NCBI RefSeq assembly: GCF_002025665.1
Contig: NZ_CP018786.1
Location: forward strand, 3,100,001-3,164,000
DNA length: 64,000 bases
Direction of reading: 5' to 3'
Source of the DNA: Chryseobacterium indologenes
GTDB taxonomy: Bacteria > Bacteroidota > Bacteroidia > Flavobacteriales > Weeksellaceae
The notes under the pieces: generated by a model
The model's database searches: none
Told to the model about the DNA's origin: nothing
Seen by the model: only the letters and a program-made list of their open reading frames with translations
Program-made: the position numbers and the translations under genes
In this document: positions 25,508-34,625 of the stretch, one piece after another
Numbering within the stretch: the stretch's first letter is position 1
Layout of the letters: each line of letters starts with the position of its first letter

Positions 25508-25569
25508 ACTCATTACTCATTACTCATTACTCATTACTCATTACTCATTACTCATTACTCATTACTCAT
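25508..25569. repeat. Perfect heptamer tandem array (CATTACT)n
   Basis: Sixty-two bases of pure 7 bp repeat (about nine copies). It ends at the stop codon of the barstar-like gene and continues into its 3' flank. Same unit length as the array at 6864-6941 but an unrelated sequence. Confidence 0.95.
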
Positions 25570-25949
25570 CATTCTAGGCTCAGCGTAATATTCGTATGTG
25601 ATTCTATAATTTCAATCAGGATTTCAAAAAGGGTTTGCCCTTTTCCTTCAGTTAATTCGTCTAATTTCTGCTGAATTAATTCTATATTAAATGGTTTTCC
25701 CTGTCTGATTTTATTTTCATAGAATTCACAGGTAGCCTTAAAACCTAAGTCTTCTTTTGACTTCTGTGATTCTTTCCAGATGATTTCAATTTCTTCTTTG
25801 TTTTCGAATATTCCGAAACCTCCGTAAAGAATATCATCAAATCCGTCTAATGTTCCTACTTTCCAGTCTGTATCTTTCATCAGAACACTGGAAACTTCTT
25901 CGTAGAAACCTCCTAAAGACGAAAAATGACCGCCATGGATGACGATCAT
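25569..25949 (-). CDS. Barstar-like (barnase inhibitor family) protein
   Basis: About 126 residues from the ATG at 25949 (a GTG at 25982 would overlap purL by 20 bp). The barstar pattern is visible: MIVIHGGHFSSLGGFYEEV, the central helix region with WKVGTLDGFDDILYGGFG, then IEIIWKESQKSKEDLG and a C-terminal strand. Barstars inhibit secreted ribonucleases, and related genes protect against polymorphic toxins. No nuclease partner is adjacent. It follows purL by 13 bp, so it likely rides on that transcript. The stop codon is at the edge of a heptamer array. Confidence 0.7.
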   Translation of the reverse strand: MIVIHGGHFSSLGGFYEEVSSVLMKDTDWKVGTLDGFDDILYGGFGIFENKEEIEIIWKESQKSKEDLGFKATCEFYENKIRQGKPFNIELIQQKLDELTEGKGQTLFEILIEIIESHTNITLSLE

Positions 25950-25962
25950 TTTTCTTGTATTG

Positions 25963-28900
25963 TTATTTGAAGTATTCAACACCGTTTTTGAATATATTAT
26001 GATAATTCGCGGTTGGTATATTCTTCATGAGACCTTCAGCAAAACGCTCCGGGTGTCCCATTCTTCCGTAGATCTTTCCACATGGGCTGGTAACTCCTTC
26101 AATTCCGAATAATGAGTTATTAGGGTTGAATGGCATTCCGTGGGCAATATTTCCATCAAGATCAATGTATTGAGTAGCAATTTGTCCGTTTTCATACAAT
26201 TTCTTGATTTCTTCTTCTGAAGCCATGAAACGTCCTTCCCCGTGAGAAATAGGAATAGTGAAAGTTTGTCCTTTCATTCCTTTTAACCAAGGGCTTTCGT
26301 CATTCACTACCTGTACTGTTACCATCTGAGAGATGTGTCTTCTGATCGCATTGTGAGCCAATGTCGGAGAGTTCTCATCCAAATCTTTGATTCTTCCGTA
26401 AGGCAGCAATCCTGATTTCACCAATGCCTGGAATCCGTTACAGATCCCGATGATCATCCCGTCTCTGTCTAATAATTCGTGTACTGCATTTTTCATTTTC
26501 TCGTTTTTCAGAACGTTTACAATGAATTTTGCAGAACCATCCGGCTCGTCACCTGCGGAGAAACCTCCTGAGAATGCCAGAATCTGAGAAGTTCTGATCT
26601 CTTCAACCCAAGCATCAATGCTTTCATCCAGTAACTGGTGGTTGATATTGATCAAAGGTAAGCTGCTTACTACGGCACCTTCTTTCTGGAATGCATTCAG
26701 CGTATCATACTCACAGTTGGTTCCCGGGAATACCGGAGCAAAAACTTTAGGCTGTGCAATTCCGTGTTTTTTAATGATAATATTTCTTGGGTGGATTGAG
26801 TTTGATTTTTCATCAATTTCAACCGTGATCTTTTCTTTTTCTACTGTCGGGAAAAGGTTCTCGAATGTATTGGTATTAGCAGATACAAGATCTACGATAT
26901 TGGATTCAAGACCGTTTATTTTTACCATACCAGAATCTTTTACTTCTCCGATCAACTGAAGAGCAGTAAAGCTTAATTCTTCTTTTGCTTCAATGATTAA
27001 GCTACCGATATTTTTAGCTAATACTATATTTTCATCAGCATTAACCTCAGCACCTAATCTATTTCCGAAGCTCATTTTTGCTAAAGCTACCGCAAGACCT
27101 CCTTCTTTCACTGTTTTCACAGAAACGATTTTTCCTGCTTTGATGTTTTCGAAAATGAATTCAAAAACGTCTTTTAAAGCATTATAGTTTGGAAGTCCGT
27201 TTTCCTGAGCAATATGATTGAAGAAATACAGTTTGTTTCCTGCATTTTTCAATTCAGGAGAGATGATATTTTCTTTATCTCCGTTGGCACATGCAAAAGA
27301 AATCAGGGTTGGAGGAACATTCAGATCCTGATATGTTCCACTCATGGAATCTTTACCTCCAATGGCAGCCAGACCTAAGTTGATCTGAGCATCATAAGCT
27401 CCTAAAAGTGAAGCTAAAGGTTTACCCCATTTTTCAGGGTTCTGTCCTAATTTTTCAAAGTATTCCTGGAAGCTTAGTCTGATATTTTTATAATCACCTC
27501 CCATGGCAACAATCTTCGCCACACTTTCAACTACGGCATAAGATGATCCTAACAGTGAGTTTTGTTTTGAAATTTCAGCATCGAATCCCCAGCTTGCCAA
27601 AGAAACGGTTTTAATATCTTTTGCTCCTAAAATCGGTAGTGTCTGCACACTTCCTTCCATTAAGGTCTGCTGATATTTCCCTCCTAAAGGCATGGCTACT
27701 GTAGTCGCTCCAATGGAAGAGTCAAACATTTCCAACAGCCCTTTTTGGGAAGCTACGTTTTTATCTTTTAAGATGTTCAGGAAGTTTTCTGCAGTGAAAG
27801 CTTTCGTTTCTTCTTTTACGTCTTCAAGGTGAGTGATTTTCACTTCCTGAGATTTTGAACACCCGTTGGTGTCTAAGAAAGCTCTTGAAAGGTCTACAAT
27901 TTTGTCTCCTTTCCAGAACATCTGCATTCTTCCGGAATCTGTCACTTTTGCCACTTCTACAGCAACAATGTTTTCAGCTTCACAGAATTTGATGAATTTT
28001 TCTTTATCCTGAGGATCTACTACCACAGCCATTCTTTCCTGAGATTCAGAAATAGCCAGTTCGGTACCGTTTAATCCTTCATATTTTAATGGTAATACAT
28101 CAAGGTTTACCTCTAAAGAGTCTGCAATTTCACCAATTGCTACAGAAACACCTCCAGCTCCGAAGTCATTTGACTTTTTAATCAGCTTCGTTACTTCAGG
28201 ATTTCTGAATAGTCTCTGAATTTTACGTTCTTCTACAGCATTCCCTTTCTGAACTTCAGAACTCATGGTGTGGATTGAAGTCTCGTCCTGCTCTTTTGAG
28301 CTTCCGCTTGCTCCTCCAACTCCGTCACGACCTGTTGCTCCTCCTAAAATAATGATTGAATCACCATTTTCAGGTTTTTCACGTCTTACCCAGTCTACAG
28401 GAACAGCTCCGGTAACAAAACCTACTTCCATTCTTTTCGCTTTATAACCTTCGTCATAGATTTCAGAAACCATTGTAGTAGCAAGACCAATCTGGTTACC
28501 ATAAGATGAATATCCGTTGGCTGCCTGTTTTGTAATTGTTTTCTGAGGTAATTTCCCTGGTAATGTTTTGTCAACAGATTCTAAAACGTCTGCAGCACCC
28601 GTTAATCTCATCGCCTGGAAAACGAAAGATCTTCCGGATAATGGATCTCTGATGGCTCCTCCCAAACACGTTGATGCTCCACCAAACGGTTCAATTTCTG
28701 TAGGGTGATTGTGTGTTTCGTTTTTGAATAATAAATACCAAGGTTCTTTTTTACCATCGTATTCAGCTTCGATCTGGATGGTACATGCATTGATCTCGTC
28801 TGAAATAACAAGATTATCCAGGTTTCCAGTTTTATGGAAATATTTACCGCATACTGTTGCCAGATCCATTAGGGAAATTGGCTTCAGCTCACGGCCTAAG

Positions 28901-29658
28901 AATTTTCTTTTTTCGATATAGTCATTGAAGATCGTTTCCAATGTGTGTTTGAACTGACCTTCAAACTGAATGTCTGACAATTCTGTTTCAAATGTAGTGT
29001 GACGACAGTGGTCGCTCCAATAGGTGTCTAATACTTTTAATTCTGTTTCCGTAGGATTTCTCTCTTCGGTCTTGAAATATTCCTGAATGAATTTCAGGTC
29101 ATCCAATCCTAATGCAAAACCATGATTGTTATAGAAACTTTCAAGTTCAGCGTCATTGAAATTGATGAAATTTTCGTGGATAATCACTTTTGATGGGGTT
29201 TCATCTGCAGGAATATCCAGAATAGATAAGTCTTTTTCCTGAGATTCCACTTTGTTGATCAAAAGGTCTTTGATTTTAACCAGATCAGCTTCAGAAACTC
29301 CTTCAAATTCAATTAATTTTCCACTTCTTACTTTTGATTTTTCATTTTCTGTCAGTAAAGCGATACACTGCTGCGCAGAGTCTGCTCTCTGATCATACTG
29401 GCCAGGCAAAAATTCCATTCCGAAATGAATTGTTTTTGCAGGGTTTTCTGTATGCAAAATATCAGTAACAGGGTCTACGAAAGTGTTGTTCACCACTTTT
29501 TCAAATTCTCCTTCATTCAGATTGAAAATATCATATACATTGTATACTTTCACGCTTTGAACTGCCGGAACAACCGCTTTTACTTCATCAAAAATTTTTG
29601 GACTTTCAACATCGAAAATTCCTCTTTTTTCTACGAAAATTCTTTTGTTATTAGACAT
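25963..29658 (-). CDS. purL: Phosphoribosylformylglycinamidine synthase
   Basis: Fourth step of purine synthesis: FGAR plus Gln plus ATP to FGAM (EC 6.3.5.3), the large single-chain type with its own glutaminase. The N-terminal linker and two AIRS-like ATP-binding halves (NETHNHPTEIEPFGGAS, then GGATGRDGVGGASGSS) come first. The C-terminal glutaminase has VFPGTNCEYD, FSGGFSAGDE, the nucleophile Cys in GICNGFQAL and the His-Glu pair in GHPERFAEG. At 1231 residues it has the expected length. A barstar-like gene follows; purB lies 2.3 kb away on the same strand. Confidence 0.97.
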   Translation of the reverse strand: MSNNKRIFVEKRGIFDVESPKIFDEVKAVVPAVQSVKVYNVYDIFNLNEGEFEKVVNNTFVDPVTDILHTENPAKTIHFGMEFLPGQYDQRADSAQQCIALLTENEKSKVRSGKLIEFEGVSEADLVKIKDLLINKVESQEKDLSILDIPADETPSKVIIHENFINFNDAELESFYNNHGFALGLDDLKFIQEYFKTEERNPTETELKVLDTYWSDHCRHTTFETELSDIQFEGQFKHTLETIFNDYIEKRKFLGRELKPISLMDLATVCGKYFHKTGNLDNLVISDEINACTIQIEAEYDGKKEPWYLLFKNETHNHPTEIEPFGGASTCLGGAIRDPLSGRSFVFQAMRLTGAADVLESVDKTLPGKLPQKTITKQAANGYSSYGNQIGLATTMVSEIYDEGYKAKRMEVGFVTGAVPVDWVRREKPENGDSIIILGGATGRDGVGGASGSSKEQDETSIHTMSSEVQKGNAVEERKIQRLFRNPEVTKLIKKSNDFGAGGVSVAIGEIADSLEVNLDVLPLKYEGLNGTELAISESQERMAVVVDPQDKEKFIKFCEAENIVAVEVAKVTDSGRMQMFWKGDKIVDLSRAFLDTNGCSKSQEVKITHLEDVKEETKAFTAENFLNILKDKNVASQKGLLEMFDSSIGATTVAMPLGGKYQQTLMEGSVQTLPILGAKDIKTVSLASWGFDAEISKQNSLLGSSYAVVESVAKIVAMGGDYKNIRLSFQEYFEKLGQNPEKWGKPLASLLGAYDAQINLGLAAIGGKDSMSGTYQDLNVPPTLISFACANGDKENIISPELKNAGNKLYFFNHIAQENGLPNYNALKDVFEFIFENIKAGKIVSVKTVKEGGLAVALAKMSFGNRLGAEVNADENIVLAKNIGSLIIEAKEELSFTALQLIGEVKDSGMVKINGLESNIVDLVSANTNTFENLFPTVEKEKITVEIDEKSNSIHPRNIIIKKHGIAQPKVFAPVFPGTNCEYDTLNAFQKEGAVVSSLPLININHQLLDESIDAWVEEIRTSQILAFSGGFSAGDEPDGSAKFIVNVLKNEKMKNAVHELLDRDGMIIGICNGFQALVKSGLLPYGRIKDLDENSPTLAHNAIRRHISQMVTVQVVNDESPWLKGMKGQTFTIPISHGEGRFMASEEEIKKLYENGQIATQYIDLDGNIAHGMPFNPNNSLFGIEGVTSPCGKIYGRMGHPERFAEGLMKNIPTANYHNIFKNGVEYFK

Positions 29659-29846
29659 TAGATGTCAGATTTTTAATATTAGATTTATTTTTCTTTTTAC
29701 TTTTTCTGAATTTAAAGTTTCCGTCTTTAAATTCATCTGTATTGGAAATTTTGGGAAAGATTTCTCTCTAACCATTATTCCGTACAAATTTAAAGGAATA
29801 AGTCGTATTTTCTTTAAATTTGACCTATGGAATTTCCAAATTTATT

Positions 29847-30818
29847 TTATTTGTTTATAAATTTATTCGGATTGTCCTTATGTTCTTTCTGAAAGTCTTC
29901 TGCATTTTTTATTTCTTCTTTCAGCCAGTTTTCAAAAGGAACTTTCTTTTCATTAAAATCCTCAATGGCATAAAATGTTTTACCATCTTCTGAGACCAGG
30001 AATTTGAAACGGTAAAGCATATCCAAATCTTTCTTCTTGTGATTATAGGTATTCACCTGATAATAGGGAAAGTTTTCTTTTGGTCTTTCTACAATTTCAA
30101 AAAACAGATTCTTTTCCTTTTCAGACAGTTTATTGTAAAAGTTCACATAATAAAGATCTGAAAGCTTTTTCTTCTGTTTTTCAAAGAACTGAAGGATATT
30201 CTTCTCTTTTTCATTGTATTGAAACGGATTCGGGTAGTATTTCCCGTCTATTTCAACATCCTGTTCTGTTGGTTTTGCCAATGGCTGAATGGTTTGTCCT
30301 TTGACATTCATTACTCCCCATTTTCCACCTACAACAGATCTGTGCTCGTCATTTGTTTTTTCCCAGTCGCAGCCGTCACAAAAGGTGGCGTATCCGTAAT
30401 TAAAAGAAAATGCAAAGTCATGCTCAGCTTCAATAATTGTCTTTCCGTTACGGTCTGCAAATCCTACTTTTCCATTTTTAACCAATCTTCTCAGTCCTTC
30501 AGAGAAGTAATCTGCTCCGTTGTCATAAAGGAATGGCTGATACAGGAATTTCCCTTTTCTGTCGTACACATATCCCCATGCATTTTTTTCTGACTTTTCA
30601 CCTTCTTTACTACCATCAAAAAGAATAGTTTCTCCTTCGACAGGATCTCCATCTTTAAGAAATGAAAAGATTTTGAACTGTGCAGGAACAATTATTTTTC
30701 CAGCTTTATCTTTTACTCCCACTAAAGAATCTTTGGATTTGAAATAATGTAAATCTTCTTTAGTCTGAGAAAAAGAAATGATTGGTGTCAGTATGATGGT
30801 TAAAAGTATTTTTTTCAT
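29847..30818 (-). CDS. Secreted WG-repeat protein
   Basis: A 323-residue exported protein. Signal peptide about 1-17 (ISFSQ, mature Gln). Three or four WG-type repeats follow: GVKDKAGKIIVPAQF, WGYVYDRKGKFLYQPF, VGFADRNGKTIIEAEHDF and WGVMNVKGQTIQPL. Each has the G-x-x-[D/N]xxGK core. The C-terminal 110 residues are charged and without clear motif. WG repeats are thought to bind other proteins or polymers, but no precise role is known. Same strand as the hypothetical gene upstream, 29 bp away. Confidence 0.8.
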   Translation of the reverse strand: MKKILLTIILTPIISFSQTKEDLHYFKSKDSLVGVKDKAGKIIVPAQFKIFSFLKDGDPVEGETILFDGSKEGEKSEKNAWGYVYDRKGKFLYQPFLYDNGADYFSEGLRRLVKNGKVGFADRNGKTIIEAEHDFAFSFNYGYATFCDGCDWEKTNDEHRSVVGGKWGVMNVKGQTIQPLAKPTEQDVEIDGKYYPNPFQYNEKEKNILQFFEKQKKKLSDLYYVNFYNKLSEKEKNLFFEIVERPKENFPYYQVNTYNHKKKDLDMLYRFKFLVSEDGKTFYAIEDFNEKKVPFENWLKEEIKNAEDFQKEHKDNPNKFINK

Positions 30819-30846
30819 TGAATTGGAAGTGGTTTCAAGGCTTAAT

Positions 30847-31872
30847 TTACTCGTCTTTGGTGAGATCTGTTTTCTTACGCGAATTTACAATAATATAATA
30901 CTTATTAGCAACATTATAGTCTACAGAATTGTTTAGCTTCCACTTCTGATAACCTTCATAATCAAACTGATGATTTTCTGGTGGACTTAATAAATAGTTA
31001 TACTGCTCCATTAAATATTCGTCTATAAAGCCATCATTTCGAAGTTTTGTGAAGAACGAAATCAACTTATCTACAGTGAAATTACCTTCCTTAATTGATG
31101 TGGAACTTTTTTTCGTCTTATAATCTATAAAACCATTAATTCCCGCAATGTGAAAATCTAAAAGGACTCCAGGGATTCCTGAAGCTCTTTCATATTTATC
31201 AATATTCTCATATATCCATTTCATCTTATTTGTAGCACTACTCATGGTGATTCTTAATAATACTGTGTCACGAGCAGCAACAGGTGCATAAATAATGTTC
31301 GAATATCTTGTTAAAGGATTATTTTGTACAATTTTTGCTGGTTGTAGATTCTTTAAAAATTCATCATGCATTTTATCCAGAACTAAAGTATCATTCCCTT
31401 TCTGGCTTATTTCTGAAATAAAAACCCAAAAACCTGCATCATAAAGCCTTACATTAATCAGTCTGTTAAGATGGTTAAAATAGCTACTGATTCCGTGAAG
31501 CTTGAACTTTCCTTCTTTAAAGGTTACCCCTTTATTTACTTTTCCACTTTCTTTAGGAGTATATTTTCTTTCAGTTAAATCTTTATAATAATGATTTAAA
31601 AGTCTTTCCTCATCAAGAAAAGCCGGAATAATTTTGAATTTAAATAATGCATCGTTACTCTTATTTTCATATTCTGCAGCAAAAATGCTGTCATTTTTAG
31701 AGTTTGTAAACAATGCCGTTCTGGAGAAGTCACCCAAGCTAACAGGAGCGGTCATCCCTGAAACTATATGGCTAAAATCGGCATCGGATCTGATTTTTTT
31801 ATTCGGTTTTAAATCCTGAGAAAATATCATCACAGGAAATAAAAGCAAAATAAAAAACAGGTAAATCTTCAT
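30847..31872 (-). CDS. Secreted hypothetical protein
   Basis: A 341-residue protein from the ATG at 31872 (MKIYLFFILLLFP, signal ending MIFSQ, mature Gln). The earlier start at 31899 would add a nonconforming leader. The mature part has mixed alpha/beta text, with a basic stretch near the C-terminus; no motif is recognised. It starts 44 bp after the purB stop and ends 29 bp before the WG-repeat gene, and may share their transcript. Function unknown. Confidence 0.7.
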   Translation of the reverse strand: MKIYLFFILLLFPVMIFSQDLKPNKKIRSDADFSHIVSGMTAPVSLGDFSRTALFTNSKNDSIFAAEYENKSNDALFKFKIIPAFLDEERLLNHYYKDLTERKYTPKESGKVNKGVTFKEGKFKLHGISSYFNHLNRLINVRLYDAGFWVFISEISQKGNDTLVLDKMHDEFLKNLQPAKIVQNNPLTRYSNIIYAPVAARDTVLLRITMSSATNKMKWIYENIDKYERASGIPGVLLDFHIAGINGFIDYKTKKSSTSIKEGNFTVDKLISFFTKLRNDGFIDEYLMEQYNYLLSPPENHQFDYEGYQKWKLNNSVDYNVANKYYIIVNSRKKTDLTKDE

Positions 31873-31915
31873 ACGAATTAAATAAAATATGCAGCCCAAA
31901 AGACTGCATATTGTT

Positions 31916-33343
31916 TTATACTTTAAGATCTGCTTCCAATCCTATTAAGTCTTTGTTTTGGTCTATAATCGGCTGTACTTCATTTTTGATGAATTCCTCC
32001 GTCTGGATTGGCGCGAAACCAATAAAGTTTTTAGGATCTAAAACCTCTTTCAGTTTTGATTTGTCTAGTTTTAAAGAATCATCGTTTAAGATTCTCTCGA
32101 TAAGGTCGTTTTCTTTTCCTTCTTCTTTCACTTTCTTGGAAGCTTCCATAGAGTGAACTCTGATTACCTCGTGGATTTCCTGACGGTCACCACCTGCTTT
32201 TACTTCTTCCATGATGATGTATTCTGTCGCCATGAAAGGAAGTTCTTCCATAATATGTTTGTTGATTCTGTTTGGATACACAACGATTCCGTTCATGATG
32301 TTGTTCCAGATTAATAGAATAGCATCAACAGCTAAAAACGCCTGAGGAATTGTTAATCTCTTGTTTGCAGAGTCATCTAATGTTCTTTCAAACCATTGTG
32401 TAGAAGCTACCATTGCAGAACTTGTTGTCAAAGACATTACATATTTTGCCAACGCTCCGATTCTTTCGCTTCTCATTGGGTTACGTTTGTATGCCATTGC
32501 CGAAGAACCGATCTGGTTTTTCTCAAATGGTTCTTCAATTTCCTTAAGGTTTTGAAGTAGACGTAAATCGTTTGTGAACTTGTGTGCAGATTGTGCAATA
32601 TTTCCTAATAAAGCGACAACTTTCGCATCAATTTTTCTATCGTAAGTCTGTCCGGAAACTCCGAAAACTTTTTCGAAACCGAATCTTTTTGAAAGTTCTT
32701 TATCTAAGTGTTTTACTTTAGAATAATCACCGTTGAACAATTCAAGGAAGCTGGCAGCAGTTCCTGTAGTTCCTTTTACTCCTCTGAAACGAAGTGTTTC
32801 TAGGAAGAAATCTAATTCTTCAATGTCAAGAACCAAACTCTGTAACCAAAGTGTTGCTCTTTTCCCAACTGTTGTCAACTGAGCCGGCTGGAAGTGTGTG
32901 AATCCTAAAGTAGGAAGATCTTTATACTGAATCGCAAAATCCGAAAGATTTTTCATCACGTTCACCAACTTTTTCTTTAAGATTAAAAGTCCGTCACGGA
33001 TTTGAATTAAGTCTGTATTGTCTCCTACAAAAGCTGAAGTTGCTCCAAGGTGGATAATTCCTTTTGCTGAAGGCGCCACATCACCATATGCGTGAACGTG
33101 AGCCATTACATCATGACGGAATTTTTTCTCGTACTCTGCTGCTTTTACGTAATCGATATTTTCAGCATTTGCTTTCAATTCTGCAATCTGCTCATCTGTG
33201 ATATCAAGACCAAGGTCTTTTTCGATTTCAGCAAGAGCTATCCAAAGCTTTCTCCAATTCTGGAATTTGTTATTGTGTGAGAAGTTAAATAACATTTCTT
33301 CACTGGAGTAGCGTTCTTCCAATGGATTTTTGTAGGAATTCAT
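31916..33343 (-). CDS. purB: Adenylosuccinate lyase
   Basis: Purine biosynthesis: splits SAICAR to AICAR and adenylosuccinate to AMP, releasing fumarate. The signature loop GSSAMAYKRNPMRSERIG (about residues 275-292) carries the catalytic Ser. HFQPAQLTTVGKRATLW (about 155-171) and TGTAASFLELF add further family sites. Length 475 is typical of the Bacteroidota/eukaryote-like form. Cytoplasmic. Same strand as purL, but separated by two secreted-protein genes. Confidence 0.95.
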   Translation of the reverse strand: MNSYKNPLEERYSSEEMLFNFSHNNKFQNWRKLWIALAEIEKDLGLDITDEQIAELKANAENIDYVKAAEYEKKFRHDVMAHVHAYGDVAPSAKGIIHLGATSAFVGDNTDLIQIRDGLLILKKKLVNVMKNLSDFAIQYKDLPTLGFTHFQPAQLTTVGKRATLWLQSLVLDIEELDFFLETLRFRGVKGTTGTAASFLELFNGDYSKVKHLDKELSKRFGFEKVFGVSGQTYDRKIDAKVVALLGNIAQSAHKFTNDLRLLQNLKEIEEPFEKNQIGSSAMAYKRNPMRSERIGALAKYVMSLTTSSAMVASTQWFERTLDDSANKRLTIPQAFLAVDAILLIWNNIMNGIVVYPNRINKHIMEELPFMATEYIIMEEVKAGGDRQEIHEVIRVHSMEASKKVKEEGKENDLIERILNDDSLKLDKSKLKEVLDPKNFIGFAPIQTEEFIKNEVQPIIDQNKDLIGLEADLKV

Positions 33344-33434
33344 TCGTTCTTTTACTTTTTAGATGTACAAAAATACGGTTTTTCGGTGAGAGATGAAAAT
33401 CCAGATTTGATGATTTTCATTCATGATTTATACT

Positions 33435-33633
33435 TATACTTTTGTCTTGAAACAAAAGTATGCAAAAGTTCAAGACAGGAATCATCCGCTAAAAATTTAA
33501 ATGTACTCCTAAAATTTCCAAACTCGCATGGATCATCCGGTTCTGCTTCGGATCTGAGTAAGTCCCATGCTCAGACAGTGAAAATTTTTTAACGGATTAC
33601 ATTGAAATTTTCTTTACGCTCCTGATTCCTAAG
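33435..33633. repeat. 199 bp direct repeat, copy 1
   Basis: Begins TATACTTTTGTCTTGAAAC and ends CTCCTGATTCCTAAG. A near-identical copy at 33928-34126 has the same length. The left end folds on itself (CTTTTGTCTTGAAACAAAAG). It contains no gene. Confidence 0.9.
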
Positions 33634-33728
33634 CCGGATACTAATCAGTAAGCTACTACTTTTTAATACTAGAAACCAATACGATTAGACTCTAATGTCT
33701 TTTGTACTATTTATAGACATGGGCAGGA

Positions 33729-33926
33729 TTAGCTGTCGAATATTTTCTTTTTAATATAACGCAAATAGAAATATAGAACTATAAAAATTAGAATTGCGAT
33801 TATGATATTAAAATATACGTGATGAGAAATATTATGACTACTGGCTAATACCATCAATAAATAAAAATCACAGATTAAAAAAGAAGTAACACAAATAACT
33901 CGTAAAATATTTATTATGATTTTCAT
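33729..33926 (-). CDS. Two-helix small membrane protein
   Basis: A 65-residue protein with two membrane segments, ILRVICVTSFLICDFYLLMVL (about 8-28) and FNIIIAILIFIVLYFYL (about 39-55), joined by a short loop and ending in a basic tail (RYIKKKIFDS). No family recognised. It lies between the two copies of a 199 bp direct repeat, and its start codon touches copy 2, so it could be a passenger of that element. Function unknown. Confidence 0.5.
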   Translation of the reverse strand: MKIIINILRVICVTSFLICDFYLLMVLASSHNISHHVYFNIIIAILIFIVLYFYLRYIKKKIFDS

Positions 33927-33927
33927 T

Positions 33928-34126
33928 TATACTTTTGTCTTGAAACAAAAGTATTCAAAAGTTCAAGACGGGAATCATCCGCTAAAAATTTGAATGTACT
34001 CCTAAAATTTCCAAACTCGCATGGATCATCCGGTTCTGCTTCGGATCTGAGTAAGTCCCATGCTCAGACAGTGGAATTTTTTTAACGGAGTCCATTCAAA
34101 TTTTCTTTACGCTCCTGATTCCTAAG
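33928..34126. repeat. 199 bp direct repeat, copy 2
   Basis: Same length as copy 1 at 33435-33633 and differing at only a few positions. The two copies enclose 294 bp that hold the small membrane protein gene. Confidence 0.9.
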
Positions 34127-34150
34127 TCGATTAGTAGGGAGAACACATAA

Positions 34151-34186
34151 AACAGGCTATCCCATTTCTGAGACAGCCTGTTTTTC
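34151..34186 (-). terminator. Intrinsic terminator after the GG-leader peptide gene
   Basis: AACAGGCT...AGCCTGTT stem with T-rich flanks, 16 bp past the stop at 34202 on the minus strand. Confidence 0.75.
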
Positions 34187-34201
34187 CTATTTTTTAATTA
34201 G

Positions 34202-34345
34202 TTAATCGATAATAAGTCCGCATGATGTTCCTACAGGAATACATTTTTTTACAAATGAGCACCAAAAATATCCTGGCATACACATTGGGATACCTCCCTG
34301 AACTGTTTTCAATTCTCTTTTTGAAAGTTTTCTTAAGTTTTTCAT
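34202..34345 (-). CDS. Small Cys-rich peptide with double-glycine leader (bacteriocin-like)
   Basis: A 47-residue peptide that overlaps a longer out-of-frame reading. It starts at the ATG at 34345 as MKNLRKLSKRELKTVQGG, a classic double-glycine leader (Leu/Lys-rich, ending GG at 17-18), and a mature part of 29 residues with four Cys (22, 29, 35, 42). Such leaders are cut and exported by peptidase-type ABC transporters, and in Bacteroidota they mark bacteriocin-like or signalling peptides. No transporter gene is adjacent. It lies next to an Rhs toxin locus and has its own terminator. Confidence 0.75.
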   Translation of the reverse strand: MKNLRKLSKRELKTVQGGIPMCMPGYFWCSFVKKCIPVGTSCGLIID

Positions 34346-34533
34346 AGTAACATTTTTTGATTTTTTTCCTACTCTTTATGCTTTTCGGATTACGCTTTAA
34401 TTTGGTAGATCCAATATACATATTTTTCGGATATGAAAACATAACCTGCTTATTTTATTCAACTTACAACGATAATTTGTTTATTAACTTCGGATGATCA
34501 TTCTTGTATATCAATATTTTTTTAAACAAGGAA

Positions 34534-34569
34534 AAAACAAAACCTCCGCTGTTGCAGAGGTTTTGTTTT
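34534..34569 (-). terminator. Intrinsic terminator after the first Rhs cassette's immunity gene
   Basis: AAAACAAAACCTC / GAGGTTTTGTTTT stem with T-rich ends, past the stop at 34626. Confidence 0.8.
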
Positions 34570-34625
34570 GTTTGTGGACACGAGCTAGAATATGTTAATA
34601 CTAGTATTTTATATGATATTATTCT

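Noticed and set aside
6864..25569. Heptamer arrays considered as CRISPR repeats
   Set aside because: There are no spacers, the units are 7 bp, and no cas genes are present.
34194..34442. 82-residue minus-strand reading over the GG-leader peptide gene
   Set aside because: It is Lys/Arg-rich with no structure, while the other frame gives a clean leader peptide with Cys pattern, stop and terminator.
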